DNA from: a virus
Direction: 5' to 3' (one strand)
IMG/VR virus record: IMGVR_UViG_3300042691_008788
Location: 62,001 to 126,000 of that record
Length of the DNA: 64,000 bases
The translations under genes were made by a program, and so were the position numbers. How positions within the stretch are numbered: position 1 is the stretch's first letter; every line of letters begins with the position of its first letter. This document shows positions 10,577 to 19,070 of the stretch, one piece after another. The notes below the pieces were generated by a model. It saw nothing but the letters and a program-made list of their open reading frames with translations. It was not told the DNA's origin and did not search any database.

Positions 10577-11289
10577 TACTTTCTACCGAGGAAAGAATTC
10601 AAATCTTCGGGGGTTCCTATTCCATGCATCCTGTGTACAAAGAAAGGAATCAGTGTCTTTCCAGACTGAATCAGTTCATTGTAGACAGGGGCGATATAGA
10701 ACTCGTTGTTCACCCGTATGTTCTTCTGAATCATTGTCTCAGCACAAGAAACAAACTCAGAACCCCTGCGATACCAGTAGATGCCACAGGTTGCAATGTC
10801 TGATATCGGATTCTTTTCGGCAACCTCAGTGACAACTCCCCGTGAATTTGTCTTCACGAAAGACCACTTGGGATGTACGGCATGAAAGGTGAATACTATC
10901 GCATCGGCGGCAGTAAAGTTCTTGAGATAGTTGAAGTTCTCAGGACTATATTCGATTATCTGATCCGAATTTGCTATTAACAGATCCTCGTCGTTGTTGA
11001 TGTATTCCTTGGCGAGCAATGCCGTACATGCCGCACCTTCAGTTAAACCATCCACCTCGACAACCTTGTATCTCCCATTAGTAATCCTCGCAAGGGTTGT
11101 CTCCAACCCAGCGTACTTATCAAGATGCTCCTTGCGAACAAGGAAGATATACTCTGCATCGAAGTCGAGATTCTCGACAACGCGCTGAATCATCGGTTTG
11201 CCTTCCACATCAATGAGAGGTTTTGGGAAGGTATATCCTTCCTTTGCGAACCTACTACCTTCCCCAGCCATTGGTATTAAAATCTGCAT
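10576..11289 (-). CDS. Sugar-phosphate nucleotidyltransferase
   Basis: Makes an NDP-sugar from a sugar phosphate and NTP. The N-terminus contains the nucleotide-binding loop GEGSRF at residues 9-14, KPL at 23-25, and ANSDQIIEY near residue 105 in place of the usual metal-binding Asp segment. The 237-residue length fits the NTP_transferase family. It overlaps the HAD gene by 13 bases. Together with the phosphatase-like and epimerase genes it would supply activated sugars for the island's glycosyltransferases. Base and sugar specificity are not resolved. Confidence 0.88.
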   Translation of the reverse strand: MQILIPMAGEGSRFAKEGYTFPKPLIDVEGKPMIQRVVENLDFDAEYIFLVRKEHLDKYAGLETTLARITNGRYKVVEVDGLTEGAACTALLAKEYINNDEDLLIANSDQIIEYSPENFNYLKNFTAADAIVFTFHAVHPKWSFVKTNSRGVVTEVAEKNPISDIATCGIYWYRRGSEFVSCAETMIQKNIRVNNEFYIAPVYNELIQSGKTLIPFFVHRMHGIGTPEDLNSFLGRK

Positions 11290-11918
11290 AGTTCTTTGTA
11301 ATAATAAAGCCCATCAACAAAATTTGTGTAACTCTCTCTAGTCACTTTTGTTGAGTTATCAACTTTCCAAATATATTCTGCTAGGCTGCTCTTTGCAGAT
11401 TGCAAACCAAACATAGAGTCCTCAACACAAATGCACTTTTTAGGATTTGCGTTCATCTTTCCGATTGCCAAATTATAACAGTCTGGATGAGGCTTGTTTC
11501 TATTCACCATTTCGTTACTAACGATAAGATCAATAAATGGAATTTGTCCAGTGGCAGTAAGCATCTCTATTGCGGTGTCTCGTATTGAGTTTGTGACACA
11601 TGCTATTTTGATATCCAAAGACTTCAAATGCTGATGTAGTTCGATCTTCTCTGGCATAAGAGTAGCATTTTTCCTGATGACATCAATAGTGTGTCTTTGC
11701 TTTTCCTCATTAATCTTTTCAGCGATTTCTTTTGGCACATTCATCATTTGTAACTTTATCCGCGTTGGTAATCCATTATATGTCGATTCATGAGCATTCC
11801 TGCTGATTTCAGGATAGCCATGTTCTTTTAGGGCCATATTCAACGCCTCGTAGTGCCATTCGCAGGCGTCCACAAGAACTCCATCCAAATCAAAAAGAAC
11901 AAAATCAATATCTACCAT
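11277..11918 (-). CDS. HAD-superfamily sugar phosphatase or phosphomutase
   Basis: Motif I is DLDGV at residues 10-14, with the nucleophile Asp. The cap contains LPTRIKLQMM. Motif II is VTNS, motif III includes NKPHPDCY, and motif IV is ICVEDSMFG. This pattern fits the beta-phosphoglucomutase/phosphatase subgroup. At 213 residues it is complete. It most likely converts a sugar phosphate for the adjacent nucleotidyltransferase. Genes on both sides overlap or lie within one base, so it is in the same operon. Confidence 0.85.
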   Translation of the reverse strand: MVDIDFVLFDLDGVLVDACEWHYEALNMALKEHGYPEISRNAHESTYNGLPTRIKLQMMNVPKEIAEKINEEKQRHTIDVIRKNATLMPEKIELHQHLKSLDIKIACVTNSIRDTAIEMLTATGQIPFIDLIVSNEMVNRNKPHPDCYNLAIGKMNANPKKCICVEDSMFGLQSAKSSLAEYIWKVDNSTKVTRESYTNFVDGLYYYKELCRF

Positions 11919-11919
11919 T

Positions 11920-12630
11920 TCAGTATTGCCTCATGTTTGGACTATTAGCATAATAAAAAGACTCATCTAGTCTAACTATCTCAGAATCGAATAGCGTCTG
12001 ACATATGTCAAATAGATTTTTGTGTGTGTCTACGAAAGAGCGGGTGTTATACACTTCATGTGAAAAGAGACGAAGTAGATGAGAAGATTTCCCAATCATG
12101 ACTCCATCATGAAGATGATCCTTCATCTGAGAAAAAACTAGCAGATCTTTGTCTGTTTTGCTGAATCTACTAATTGAGTCATTTATGTAATCTATCGAAG
12201 AGGGCTTGTGCGGAAATATATCTGGTCTTGTGAGTATCACTATATCATCCGACAAAGATGGTTGTGTTGACAAGAACTGATTCAATGCCATGTAACGATG
12301 CAAAATTTGCATCTTGTAACTAGACTCTCTGTAATATGGTCTTTCTTTACAAACGGGCAGGGTCTTATATTGAGATAACAGAAGATCTCGCGTCGATAGA
12401 TCTATAAAATCTACGGCATCAAAAAACTCAAGATCCATCAGTTTTTGTAGATTTACCTTAGAAGTGTCCGCAGACATAGTTTTATCCATGTCTCCTGTCC
12501 ACCATCCGAGTTCTTCGTGCGTAAAAATAACTCTTTTTTGACAAAGAAACCTTGATAGATGTCTCTCTATGAATGGTGTGGGGTTGGAATAAAAGTTTCT
12601 CAGATGTCCAGTGACGAAAAGAGTAGGCAT
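11920..12630 (-). CDS. Unrecognised glycan-island protein (236 aa)
   Basis: No family assigned with confidence. The product starts MPTLFVTGHLRNFY, and ILTRPDIFP near residue 153 resembles the acidic segment of glycosyltransferase-like capsule proteins (WavE type). GGAG lies seven bases before the ATG. One base separates it from the HAD gene downstream and one from the methyltransferase upstream. Context suggests a glycosyltransferase or glycan-modifying enzyme. Confidence 0.5.
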   Translation of the reverse strand: MPTLFVTGHLRNFYSNPTPFIERHLSRFLCQKRVIFTHEELGWWTGDMDKTMSADTSKVNLQKLMDLEFFDAVDFIDLSTRDLLLSQYKTLPVCKERPYYRESSYKMQILHRYMALNQFLSTQPSLSDDIVILTRPDIFPHKPSSIDYINDSISRFSKTDKDLLVFSQMKDHLHDGVMIGKSSHLLRLFSHEVYNTRSFVDTHKNLFDICQTLFDSEIVRLDESFYYANSPNMRQY

Positions 12631-12631
12631 G

Positions 12632-13210
12632 TCATTTTCTCCGCACTATGAACATCAAGTCATCGTAACGACCCTTTGTTGCTCGCAGATCAACTATATC
12701 GAACTCATCTGTCTCTTGTTTTACTTTCTCAAATGCATTACAAAGAACTGGCATCCAATCGATTGACTGTACATCTTCTATTGCAAGAACTCCACCACTG
12801 TTAAGTTTACGAAGATAGATGTTAATACAAGATACCATAGAGTCTAGGGTGTGTGGTCCATCATCTATAATGATGTCGAAATTTGGCAATCCATCTGAAA
12901 CTCTAGAGTTGTATGCGTCATCTATTGTGATAACTATGTTATCGTTTTGCAATGCTTCTTGGACAATCTTCCCACCATAATTGTCAAGTCCATAAACCCC
13001 AGTGTGATTAGAAAAATACTTGTCCCACAAGAGCAGCGAATGACCAGAAGCGATTCCAATCTCAAGGATTTTTACTGCCTTGTCCCTATATTTGGAAAAC
13101 TCCTGCTCATAAAAGCCGTCAATGTAGTTGTGTGTGGTATTTTTGTCGGTGGCAACTCCACATTCCCCCGACCACTTGCTTTCATTCAATATTTCGTTCA
13201 AAGTTTTCAT
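12632..13210 (-). CDS. Class I SAM-dependent methyltransferase (192 aa)
   Basis: Motif I is ILEIGIASGHS near residues 43-53, followed by acidic motif VYGLDNY and the strand DIIIDDGPHTLDSM. That pattern is characteristic of the Methyltransf_24 / cephalosporin-hydroxylase-like group often found in glycan loci. The ATG at 13210 is preferred over a TTG at 13228 because the domain starts at once from MKTLNEIL. Neighbours are another methyltransferase and sugar enzymes, so a sugar substrate is likely but unproven. Confidence 0.8.
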   Translation of the reverse strand: MKTLNEILNESKWSGECGVATDKNTTHNYIDGFYEQEFSKYRDKAVKILEIGIASGHSLLLWDKYFSNHTGVYGLDNYGGKIVQEALQNDNIVITIDDAYNSRVSDGLPNFDIIIDDGPHTLDSMVSCINIYLRKLNSGGVLAIEDVQSIDWMPVLCNAFEKVKQETDEFDIVDLRATKGRYDDLMFIVRRK

Positions 13211-13233
13211 AGTTATTTTCTCAATCAAAATTT

Positions 13234-14397
13234 TTAAGAGTAAATCTGTATCTCAGGGAGCAGAACCACTATCTTTCCTCCAAATGATTGCCTGAGAGAG
13301 TGTATTATGTGATCTTTGAAGTTGTGTATCAGCACTATGATGTAGTCTGGTTTGTCTGTATTTATACGAGTTCTATCAACAACTTCTAACTTTGTTCCTG
13401 GAATAAACTTTCCTTGCTTACCTGGAGTGTCATCAACAACATAGAGAAATTGATCAACAAGAGATTTATCTATGCAATTTAAATAGACACAACTCTTAGC
13501 CCCAGCACCGAAACAGGCAACCCTGCCACCATTCAATAGACTTTGGATGAATATCTCATCGGATTCTATTTTATTCCTAACAGACTTTCCCCACGAAGCA
13601 AAATCAAAATCTTTCTCTATTTGAATATAGTTTTGAACTTCGTCAATATGACCTCTACCTCTGTTTGTAGACACCACTCGGATAGTTCCTCCGTGGATAG
13701 GATGTTCTGTTATAGAAACTATACTCAACCCATATTCAGAAAACAACTTGGCTAAAGGGGTTATTAGCCAGTAAAAGTAATGCTCATGATATATCTGATC
13801 AAATTGATTCGTCTGTGCGGTTCTTAAAAAATACGGAAATTCTAAAACCCAAACCCCATCTAAGTTTGATTTTATAGACCTCAAAAACCCATGGACATCC
13901 GAGTTGTGTTGAAACACATTAGTAGACACAATGAGATTTGCTTTTCCATCAATTTTGCAATCTGCCCAGAACTTTCTCTCATAGATGATGCCCGATGCTA
14001 TGTTTTCTTCCACAAAAGAAACGCTTGGATCAACATTGATAAGTCTTGTCTCAACTCCATCTGGCATCCTCTCCTTAAACACCTTAAGAAGAGTTCCATC
14101 ATTTCCTCCTATATCTACAATCGTAGAAATCTCTTTAGCATACATCGAAAGATGCTTTTTAATGTCGTTCCACATTGCTCGGCAATGTTGCTTATACGGC
14201 TCGTTCACAGAAGACCTATAGAGATATTCGTGAAACATCTCTGTTGGGTCAACCTGTGTGTCCAAGCGAAATATCATGTCTTCCTCAACCATTTTCAATG
14301 AATATCTTTTGGCAGAAATGGAAGATTCAGCAGTTGTTTTCAGGTTATTTGCCAAAGGTATTGTGTTCAGATCAAGTATAGTTCGTTCGTTGCTCAT
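13234..14397 (-). CDS. NDP-sugar C-methyltransferase-like protein
   Basis: Two-domain architecture. The SAM domain has motif I IVDIGGNDGTLL near residue 93. The C-terminal domain has ACFGAGAKSCVYLN and VVDDTPGKQGKFIPGT, the pattern of the C-3/C-methyltransferase family acting on deoxysugars. HEHYFYW near residue 205 is the conserved His-rich segment of this family. The N-terminal part keeps LDLNTIPLAN but lacks the Cys-rich zinc site that usually precedes it, so it appears shortened at the N-terminus. A strong CGAGGAGA ribosome site precedes ATG 14397, so the shorter form looks genuine. Likely role: making a branched or methylated sugar. Confidence 0.8.
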   Translation of the reverse strand: MSNERTILDLNTIPLANNLKTTAESSISAKRYSLKMVEEDMIFRLDTQVDPTEMFHEYLYRSSVNEPYKQHCRAMWNDIKKHLSMYAKEISTIVDIGGNDGTLLKVFKERMPDGVETRLINVDPSVSFVEENIASGIIYERKFWADCKIDGKANLIVSTNVFQHNSDVHGFLRSIKSNLDGVWVLEFPYFLRTAQTNQFDQIYHEHYFYWLITPLAKLFSEYGLSIVSITEHPIHGGTIRVVSTNRGRGHIDEVQNYIQIEKDFDFASWGKSVRNKIESDEIFIQSLLNGGRVACFGAGAKSCVYLNCIDKSLVDQFLYVVDDTPGKQGKFIPGTKLEVVDRTRINTDKPDYIIVLIHNFKDHIIHSLRQSFGGKIVVLLPEIQIYS

Positions 14398-14415
14398 TTC
14401 TGTTCTCCTCGAAAA

Positions 14416-15099
14416 TTAATGAATCTCTTCATTTCCATGTACTGCTATCTTTCCCTTTATTCCAATTGGAGAATCAAAGAACTGATAGCGAGAAGGGTTC
14501 AATGTAGTCACATAGTTGTATACCATTTTTTCCATCGAAGTCTGATCACCAGAAGCGTATCTGTTCGTGGCATAGTTCAAAAAATCCATGTATTTCTCTC
14601 TGCATGATACCCGATAAAGTGATGGAATCGATGTAGAACCCTCCCAAGGAGTATTGTACATCACACGGACATTGAAGTCTTTATTCATGTCAAATCTTTC
14701 TAGTTTAAAACTAGAATCAATGATATATCTTCCACTGATCTTATAGATGTCGTTGGAAAAATCAATCTTTGATACTACTTCACGCAGGATAAAAGCCTCC
14801 CCAGCACTCTTATTTGGAGAGTGTACCCACTTAGCCACCTCTTGAGTTGAAGACAAATCTACAAACTTGTCTTCATAACCAAGAACTTTTCTTATTTTAA
14901 AACTATTAGCCGAACTCCAATCAAATGCACTACAGTCTGCAAGGATAATCTTAAATTGAGGTAACATATTCTTGATCGACAGAATAGTTTCGATAGTCTG
15001 CTTTAGTCTAGAATCAACATCAAAAACACTTCGTGTAGCAGTGTAATTCAAAGGACTATTAGTCGGGTGTATAACTGATGTTATTATGATGGTACTCAA
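14416..15099 (-). CDS. Unrecognised glycan-island protein (227 aa), TTG start
   Basis: No firm family. The start codon is TTG at 15099; AGGAG lies nine bases upstream and overlaps the stop codon of the preceding gene, so TTG is well supported. The product has a Rossmann-like beginning, STIIITSVIHP, and later FKIILADCSAFDW and IYKISGRYIIDS, where an acidic/Arg loop follows a strand as in nucleotide-sugar-binding folds. The size fits a small glycosyltransferase, but I cannot identify a DxD motif with certainty. Confidence 0.5.
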   Translation of the reverse strand: MSTIIITSVIHPTNSPLNYTATRSVFDVDSRLKQTIETILSIKNMLPQFKIILADCSAFDWSSANSFKIRKVLGYEDKFVDLSSTQEVAKWVHSPNKSAGEAFILREVVSKIDFSNDIYKISGRYIIDSSFKLERFDMNKDFNVRVMYNTPWEGSTSIPSLYRVSCREKYMDFLNYATNRYASGDQTSMEKMVYNYVTTLNPSRYQFFDSPIGIKGKIAVHGNEEIH

Positions 15100-15111
15100 A
15101 ATTTAGAACTC

Positions 15112-15861
15112 CTAAAATGAATAGTGCTTCTTGTAGTGATGTAGAATTGAATACTTTTCTCTTAATGTATCTTCTACCCCATCGTAGTTTTTTTTGCTAT
15201 GATCTTCTCCCCATCTACCAAGTTCATAAACTTCTGCATTAAACTGATGTTTCTTTCCTGCTAGCATGAAGGCAATTGAATTCATACAGTCAGTCCATCC
15301 TATTGTTGGATAAATCTTCTGTATAGCATCAAAGTTCTTGTCAACAAATGATATCAGATATGGATATATCATCTGAAATGTTTCTCGCTTAAATATCCCC
15401 CCACCACCAAGACCATAGTGATTGTCTGAATTTTCTCCACTAACATTTCTTATAAACTCTAGTAACGACGGGTGAATGTAGTTCTGTTTGCAGTTTTCTG
15501 TTACATACATCTCAACATCTATCGGAACATTGATAGAGTTTATTACACACACATCATCTTCCATTATCAGAATATGAGATGATTTGCACAAAGAAACAGC
15601 CGCAGAAAATCTCCTCAGATATTCCATCATCTGTGATTTCTTGTAACCAAATACTTTTTCGGGATATCCGATGTTCTCTTGGGCGTGAATATAAATGCAA
15701 TTGTGGTTACGACAAATATCGGAAAAATCATCACCGCCATCACATACAACCACATAGGTAGAATCTGGATTATACTTACGAAAACTTGATATCGCAGCAT
15801 CACTGGCTACTTTGTTTTTATAAACTAAGTGAAGTGCATCGATACTCAAAACACACCCCAC
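15112..15861 (-). CDS. GT-A-type glycosyltransferase (249 aa)
   Basis: IMEDDVCVINS near residue 98 has the acidic DxD-like motif of GT-A enzymes. YGLGGGGIFKRETF near 150 is an acceptor-side pattern, and GWTDCMNSIAF near 188 follows. The start is uncertain: GTG 15861 gives the full frame, while TTG 15849 overlaps the stop of the previous gene and has GGGG upstream. Either way it overlaps or abuts its neighbour. Donor and acceptor cannot be deduced. Confidence 0.65.
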   Translation of the reverse strand: MGCVLSIDALHLVYKNKVASDAAISSFRKYNPDSTYVVVCDGGDDFSDICRNHNCIYIHAQENIGYPEKVFGYKKSQMMEYLRRFSAAVSLCKSSHILIMEDDVCVINSINVPIDVEMYVTENCKQNYIHPSLLEFIRNVSGENSDNHYGLGGGGIFKRETFQMIYPYLISFVDKNFDAIQKIYPTIGWTDCMNSIAFMLAGKKHQFNAEVYELGRWGEDHSKKNYDGVEDTLREKYSILHHYKKHYSF

Positions 15862-16628
15862 TTGCTAGTATCTACTCTATCATACTGATGTATAATTGGT
15901 ATTACACTTCCACCGACAGATGGGAGTTTGCTTTCATCCCATGTAGGCTTCTCAATCAACTTGTCACGGAACTTCTGAACTCCAACTGTCCCAAGGTGAA
16001 CCATAAGTCCATCGGATGGCCGAACCATTCGTATTGACCTTCTTCCAAACTCAGTACCCATGAGGATGTTGAAAGACGATTGATCTGAAACGCTTGCAGG
16101 ATTGTGGTAGCACATGGTGAAGATCATCAGACACAATTCAGCAACTGCTTCTACAGTTCCACAGAGAACGCCGACATTGCATATCTCCTGTTCCTTGTAC
16201 TCGTCATAGACATAGCCAAATCCCTCACGAAGATTTCCGTTCCCCCAATGCTCATCTTGATAAGCAATACATTCGCTGCCACAGACTATATTTCTACTAC
16301 CTAGAAGTTGAATCAAGCGGGGAAATGGATCTCCATGAAAATAGACATCCCTGCTATCTGTTAGAACAACATATGAGTATATGTGCTTCACAGACATCAG
16401 GTACTTGTATTGAAGTAAAAAGCGTAGGTTGTGTGGAGGCTTGTTCATCGGTGGAAGATGATATGGAACAACCATAACTCTGTTATCTGTACAATCCTTT
16501 ACAAGTTGATCATTTGAATTAATAAGGATATTACAAACATCATGCCCCGTCTTTTTTGCAGACAAGTTCCAAGTCTTTATTTGATCCCAACCATAACCTG
16601 AAGATGATGATAGAAATAAATTTTTCAC
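15846..16628 (-). CDS. Glycosyltransferase-like protein (260 aa)
   Basis: The segment YSYVVLTDSRDVYFHGDP near residues 84-101 resembles the metal-binding region of eukaryote-type nucleotide-diphospho-sugar transferases. ICNVGVLCGTVEAV near 150 and the terminal IIHQYDRVD add to the resemblance. The start overlaps the fucosyltransferase stop (ATGA). It is probably a GT-A enzyme; linkage is unknown. Confidence 0.65.
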   Translation of the reverse strand: MKNLFLSSSSGYGWDQIKTWNLSAKKTGHDVCNILINSNDQLVKDCTDNRVMVVPYHLPPMNKPPHNLRFLLQYKYLMSVKHIYSYVVLTDSRDVYFHGDPFPRLIQLLGSRNIVCGSECIAYQDEHWGNGNLREGFGYVYDEYKEQEICNVGVLCGTVEAVAELCLMIFTMCYHNPASVSDQSSFNILMGTEFGRRSIRMVRPSDGLMVHLGTVGVQKFRDKLIEKPTWDESKLPSVGGSVIPIIHQYDRVDTSKWGVF

Positions 16629-17527
16629 TTGGTATCCATTACCTTCATAATAAAGTTCTTGAATATCTGTCGCCCATTGCGAATGTACTCATCTGCACGA
16701 TATCCTGTGATTGGATCAACAAAGGACATCGTCTGTAGTCTGTCTTGATCGGATAGCAAAGAGAATATATCTTGTACAGATCTAGTTACAGACTCTTGGT
16801 TGGTAGAATCAAATCTGATATACGATTTAGGATTAAACTCAAGCGCAATATCTTCGGCTCCCCAATAAATCGGAACTGAGTTGACAATAAATGCCTCATA
16901 GATCTTTTCTGTAATATATGACTTTTTTGCAAGATTTTCAAATGCAATAGCAGCCGAATACTTTGAAGTGAACTCCAACTTGTCAGAAACTTCACCAACA
17001 TTATTGCATACCCTTCCACCAGAGTCACATACACCACTCTGAACAAGATACTGAATCAATGTTGTTCTCAAGCCATTGCTTGGATTAGAAACAACTGCTG
17101 ATATCTTTCGCGTCTTATCCTTACGAAACTTTTCTCGCAGTTCTTCAAATGAATCACAGCCGTGCTTGTCAAGATAGTCCTGATGGTAGATCGCATATAG
17201 AGGAAACCTAAGTGCCATCATACCATTCGGCATATCCTCTTCAAGATCAAATCCAATGTATGCATCACATCCTGGTGTCGTGGAGACGATATCATAACTT
17301 TCTCCAGTAAAAGCAATTTTTTTACAGTTAATCTTGTTCATATCTGCATATGACGGAGAACCAACCATCGGTCGATATATTGAAATGACCAAATCAACAT
17401 TAGTATTCACTCCAAGTTGTATTTCACATTTTGGAAATATCTCCTTAAGCAATCTACTGATAATAAAACTATCTGTCGTACAATTATTGTCAAATCCACC
17501 CCAAGTATTGACATAAGCAATCTTCAT
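16625..17527 (-). CDS. Family 10 glycosyltransferase (fucosyltransferase-like)
   Basis: The GT10 hallmark is present at residues 196-223: FEN, then YITEKIYEAF, then VPIYWGAEDI, with FNPKSYI just after. In alpha-1,3/1,4-fucosyltransferases this segment binds GDP-fucose. An N-terminal acceptor domain occupies about 130 residues. The 300-residue length is normal for bacterial members. It overlaps both neighbours by four bases, so it belongs to the same operon as the galactosyltransferase. A fucose donor is implied by family, not shown; no GDP-fucose synthesis gene is obvious in the window. Confidence 0.85.
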   Translation of the reverse strand: MKIAYVNTWGGFDNNCTTDSFIISRLLKEIFPKCEIQLGVNTNVDLVISIYRPMVGSPSYADMNKINCKKIAFTGESYDIVSTTPGCDAYIGFDLEEDMPNGMMALRFPLYAIYHQDYLDKHGCDSFEELREKFRKDKTRKISAVVSNPSNGLRTTLIQYLVQSGVCDSGGRVCNNVGEVSDKLEFTSKYSAAIAFENLAKKSYITEKIYEAFIVNSVPIYWGAEDIALEFNPKSYIRFDSTNQESVTRSVQDIFSLLSDQDRLQTMSFVDPITGYRADEYIRNGRQIFKNFIMKVMDTK

Positions 17528-18183
17528 ATACTCACCTTTATCAATATTCTTTCTGGTGTTTCGTTGCGATCAAGAACAGAATACTTGCAGGAATTGATTC
17601 CTTCATTCTCCCAATCCAACTTCTTCAACCACATCTCTCTAATACGCTCTATGTTCTTCTTGTAATCTTGCTCATCAATCTTCCTGTCATGGTTCAATGA
17701 CTTCAGGATACCAGGCGACTGCCTTTGAACCTTCAACCCTGCGAGGTGGCAACGATAGAGGATGTCATCATCTTCTGCTCCCCAACCCCAATACTCGTTG
17801 CTGTATCCATTCACCTTGTTGAATGAGTTCCTACTGAACATAGTGACTCCACCAAAGTATCCTTCGTATGGAAGCCCATAGTTGAACTGACTTGCGGATG
17901 CAGCAAGGTGTGTTGGTAGTTCCTCATAGTTGTAACTTACATTCTGAGGAAGCATGTCAACATCATGAAACACAAAGTAATCGCAGTCCGTGTCTGCCTC
18001 AAGAAAACCAATATTCAACAACTTGGCTCTATTGAATGGCTTTCCAACTTCCTGCTCTATGATATAGATGTTGTGCAGTACATTCTGCTTGTCCAAGTAA
18101 CTCTTCATGTGAGGAAGGAACACCCGAAGGTGTTCCTCACGATCACGATATGGAACTACTATAGCAAGTTTATGTGTGGTCAA
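17524..18183 (-). CDS. Beta-1,4-galactosyltransferase-like enzyme (GT7), animal-type motifs
   Basis: Motifs in order are VPYRDREEHL at residues 10-19, FNRAKLLNIGF at 50-60, FHDVDMLP at 72-79 (metal-binding DVD), YFGGV at 109-113 and YWGWGAEDDD at 131-140. These match the catalytic core of animal beta-1,4-galactosyltransferases almost block for block. There is no signal anchor, so it would act in the host cytoplasm. At 219 residues it is the catalytic domain only. It sits between a fucosyltransferase and a sugar reductase. The likely reaction is UDP-Gal (or UDP-GalNAc) transfer to a terminal sugar. Confidence 0.88.
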   Translation of the reverse strand: MTTHKLAIVVPYRDREEHLRVFLPHMKSYLDKQNVLHNIYIIEQEVGKPFNRAKLLNIGFLEADTDCDYFVFHDVDMLPQNVSYNYEELPTHLAASASQFNYGLPYEGYFGGVTMFSRNSFNKVNGYSNEYWGWGAEDDDILYRCHLAGLKVQRQSPGILKSLNHDRKIDEQDYKKNIERIREMWLKKLDWENEGINSCKYSVLDRNETPERILIKVSI

Positions 18184-19034
18184 AAAGCACCACCAGACAT
18201 TTTTTTCAAAGAATATCTCAAAGCATCCAACTCAGTTCTACAATGCATCATCGGATTTTCTTTTTGTATTGTTTCTAGACAGATATTTGCTCTTGGAGCA
18301 GAAAGAGAAAGTTGTTCTAAAGTCTTCAACTTCCAATTTGGATTCCCAAATCCAAATTTTTGCATTTCCGTAATGAACTCCTCGGTGTTAAGTGGATTTG
18401 GATTTATCATGTGATAAACCCCACATGCATCTACGAGAATACCACTTACAAGCATTTGCTCTATCGCAGAACACAAATCATCCATACAAGTTTTTGAATT
18501 TCTATAATTAAGAATATTGTCATAATTAACCAACTTACAAATCAAATTTCTTTGAGTAGTTTCTGAGTTAAAAGGAAGTCTGATCCTTAAATTTGAGTTC
18601 GGGAGATGTTTAGATGACAACTCATAAGCATGTTTAGTTTTTGTATAAAATGATGGTTCATTGAACATTCCAAAATTTGGAGTGTCTGATTCATTCCAAA
18701 CTTTATTATAACCATCGAACAAACAACCAGTGGAGATATGAACATAAGAAATGTTCCTATTAGCACACAAAGTATTGACCATAAGAGGAACACTGACATT
18801 CAAATTCCAACATTCTTCTTTTTTTGACTCGGCTTCGTCTATGTTTGGTCTGCCTGTGAATCCAAAGCACCCAAAGACAATATCTGGTCTAAACGACTGC
18901 AAATGACTATCCAAAATAGATTTGTTATGATAATCAAGAATATTTCTAGGAAAAACCAAGGTTTCGTGGGTTTTCACCAATTGCTTGTATAAGTTGCCAC
19001 CAACATATCCATTTCCCAGTATAGTTATTTTCAT
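18180..19034 (-). CDS. NAD(P)-dependent sugar reductase (RmlD-like SDR)
   Basis: The N-terminal Rossmann motif is ILGNGYVGG at residues 5-13, followed by HISTGCLFDG and YTKTKHAYE as the catalytic Ser and YxxxK elements. The length and order resemble dTDP-4-dehydrorhamnose reductase and GDP-fucose synthase relatives. I chose ATG 19034 since MKITILG starts the fold directly; ATG 19046 would add four residues. This is the first gene of the glycan island, 37 bases after uvsX. The local DNA looks AT-richer than the replication genes, judged by eye only. Confidence 0.78.
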   Translation of the reverse strand: MKITILGNGYVGGNLYKQLVKTHETLVFPRNILDYHNKSILDSHLQSFRPDIVFGCFGFTGRPNIDEAESKKEECWNLNVSVPLMVNTLCANRNISYVHISTGCLFDGYNKVWNESDTPNFGMFNEPSFYTKTKHAYELSSKHLPNSNLRIRLPFNSETTQRNLICKLVNYDNILNYRNSKTCMDDLCSAIEQMLVSGILVDACGVYHMINPNPLNTEEFITEMQKFGFGNPNWKLKTLEQLSLSAPRANICLETIQKENPMMHCRTELDALRYSLKKMSGGAF

Positions 19035-19070
19035 AGTGATTAACATCCCCTACTGATTTTATTATCCAAT

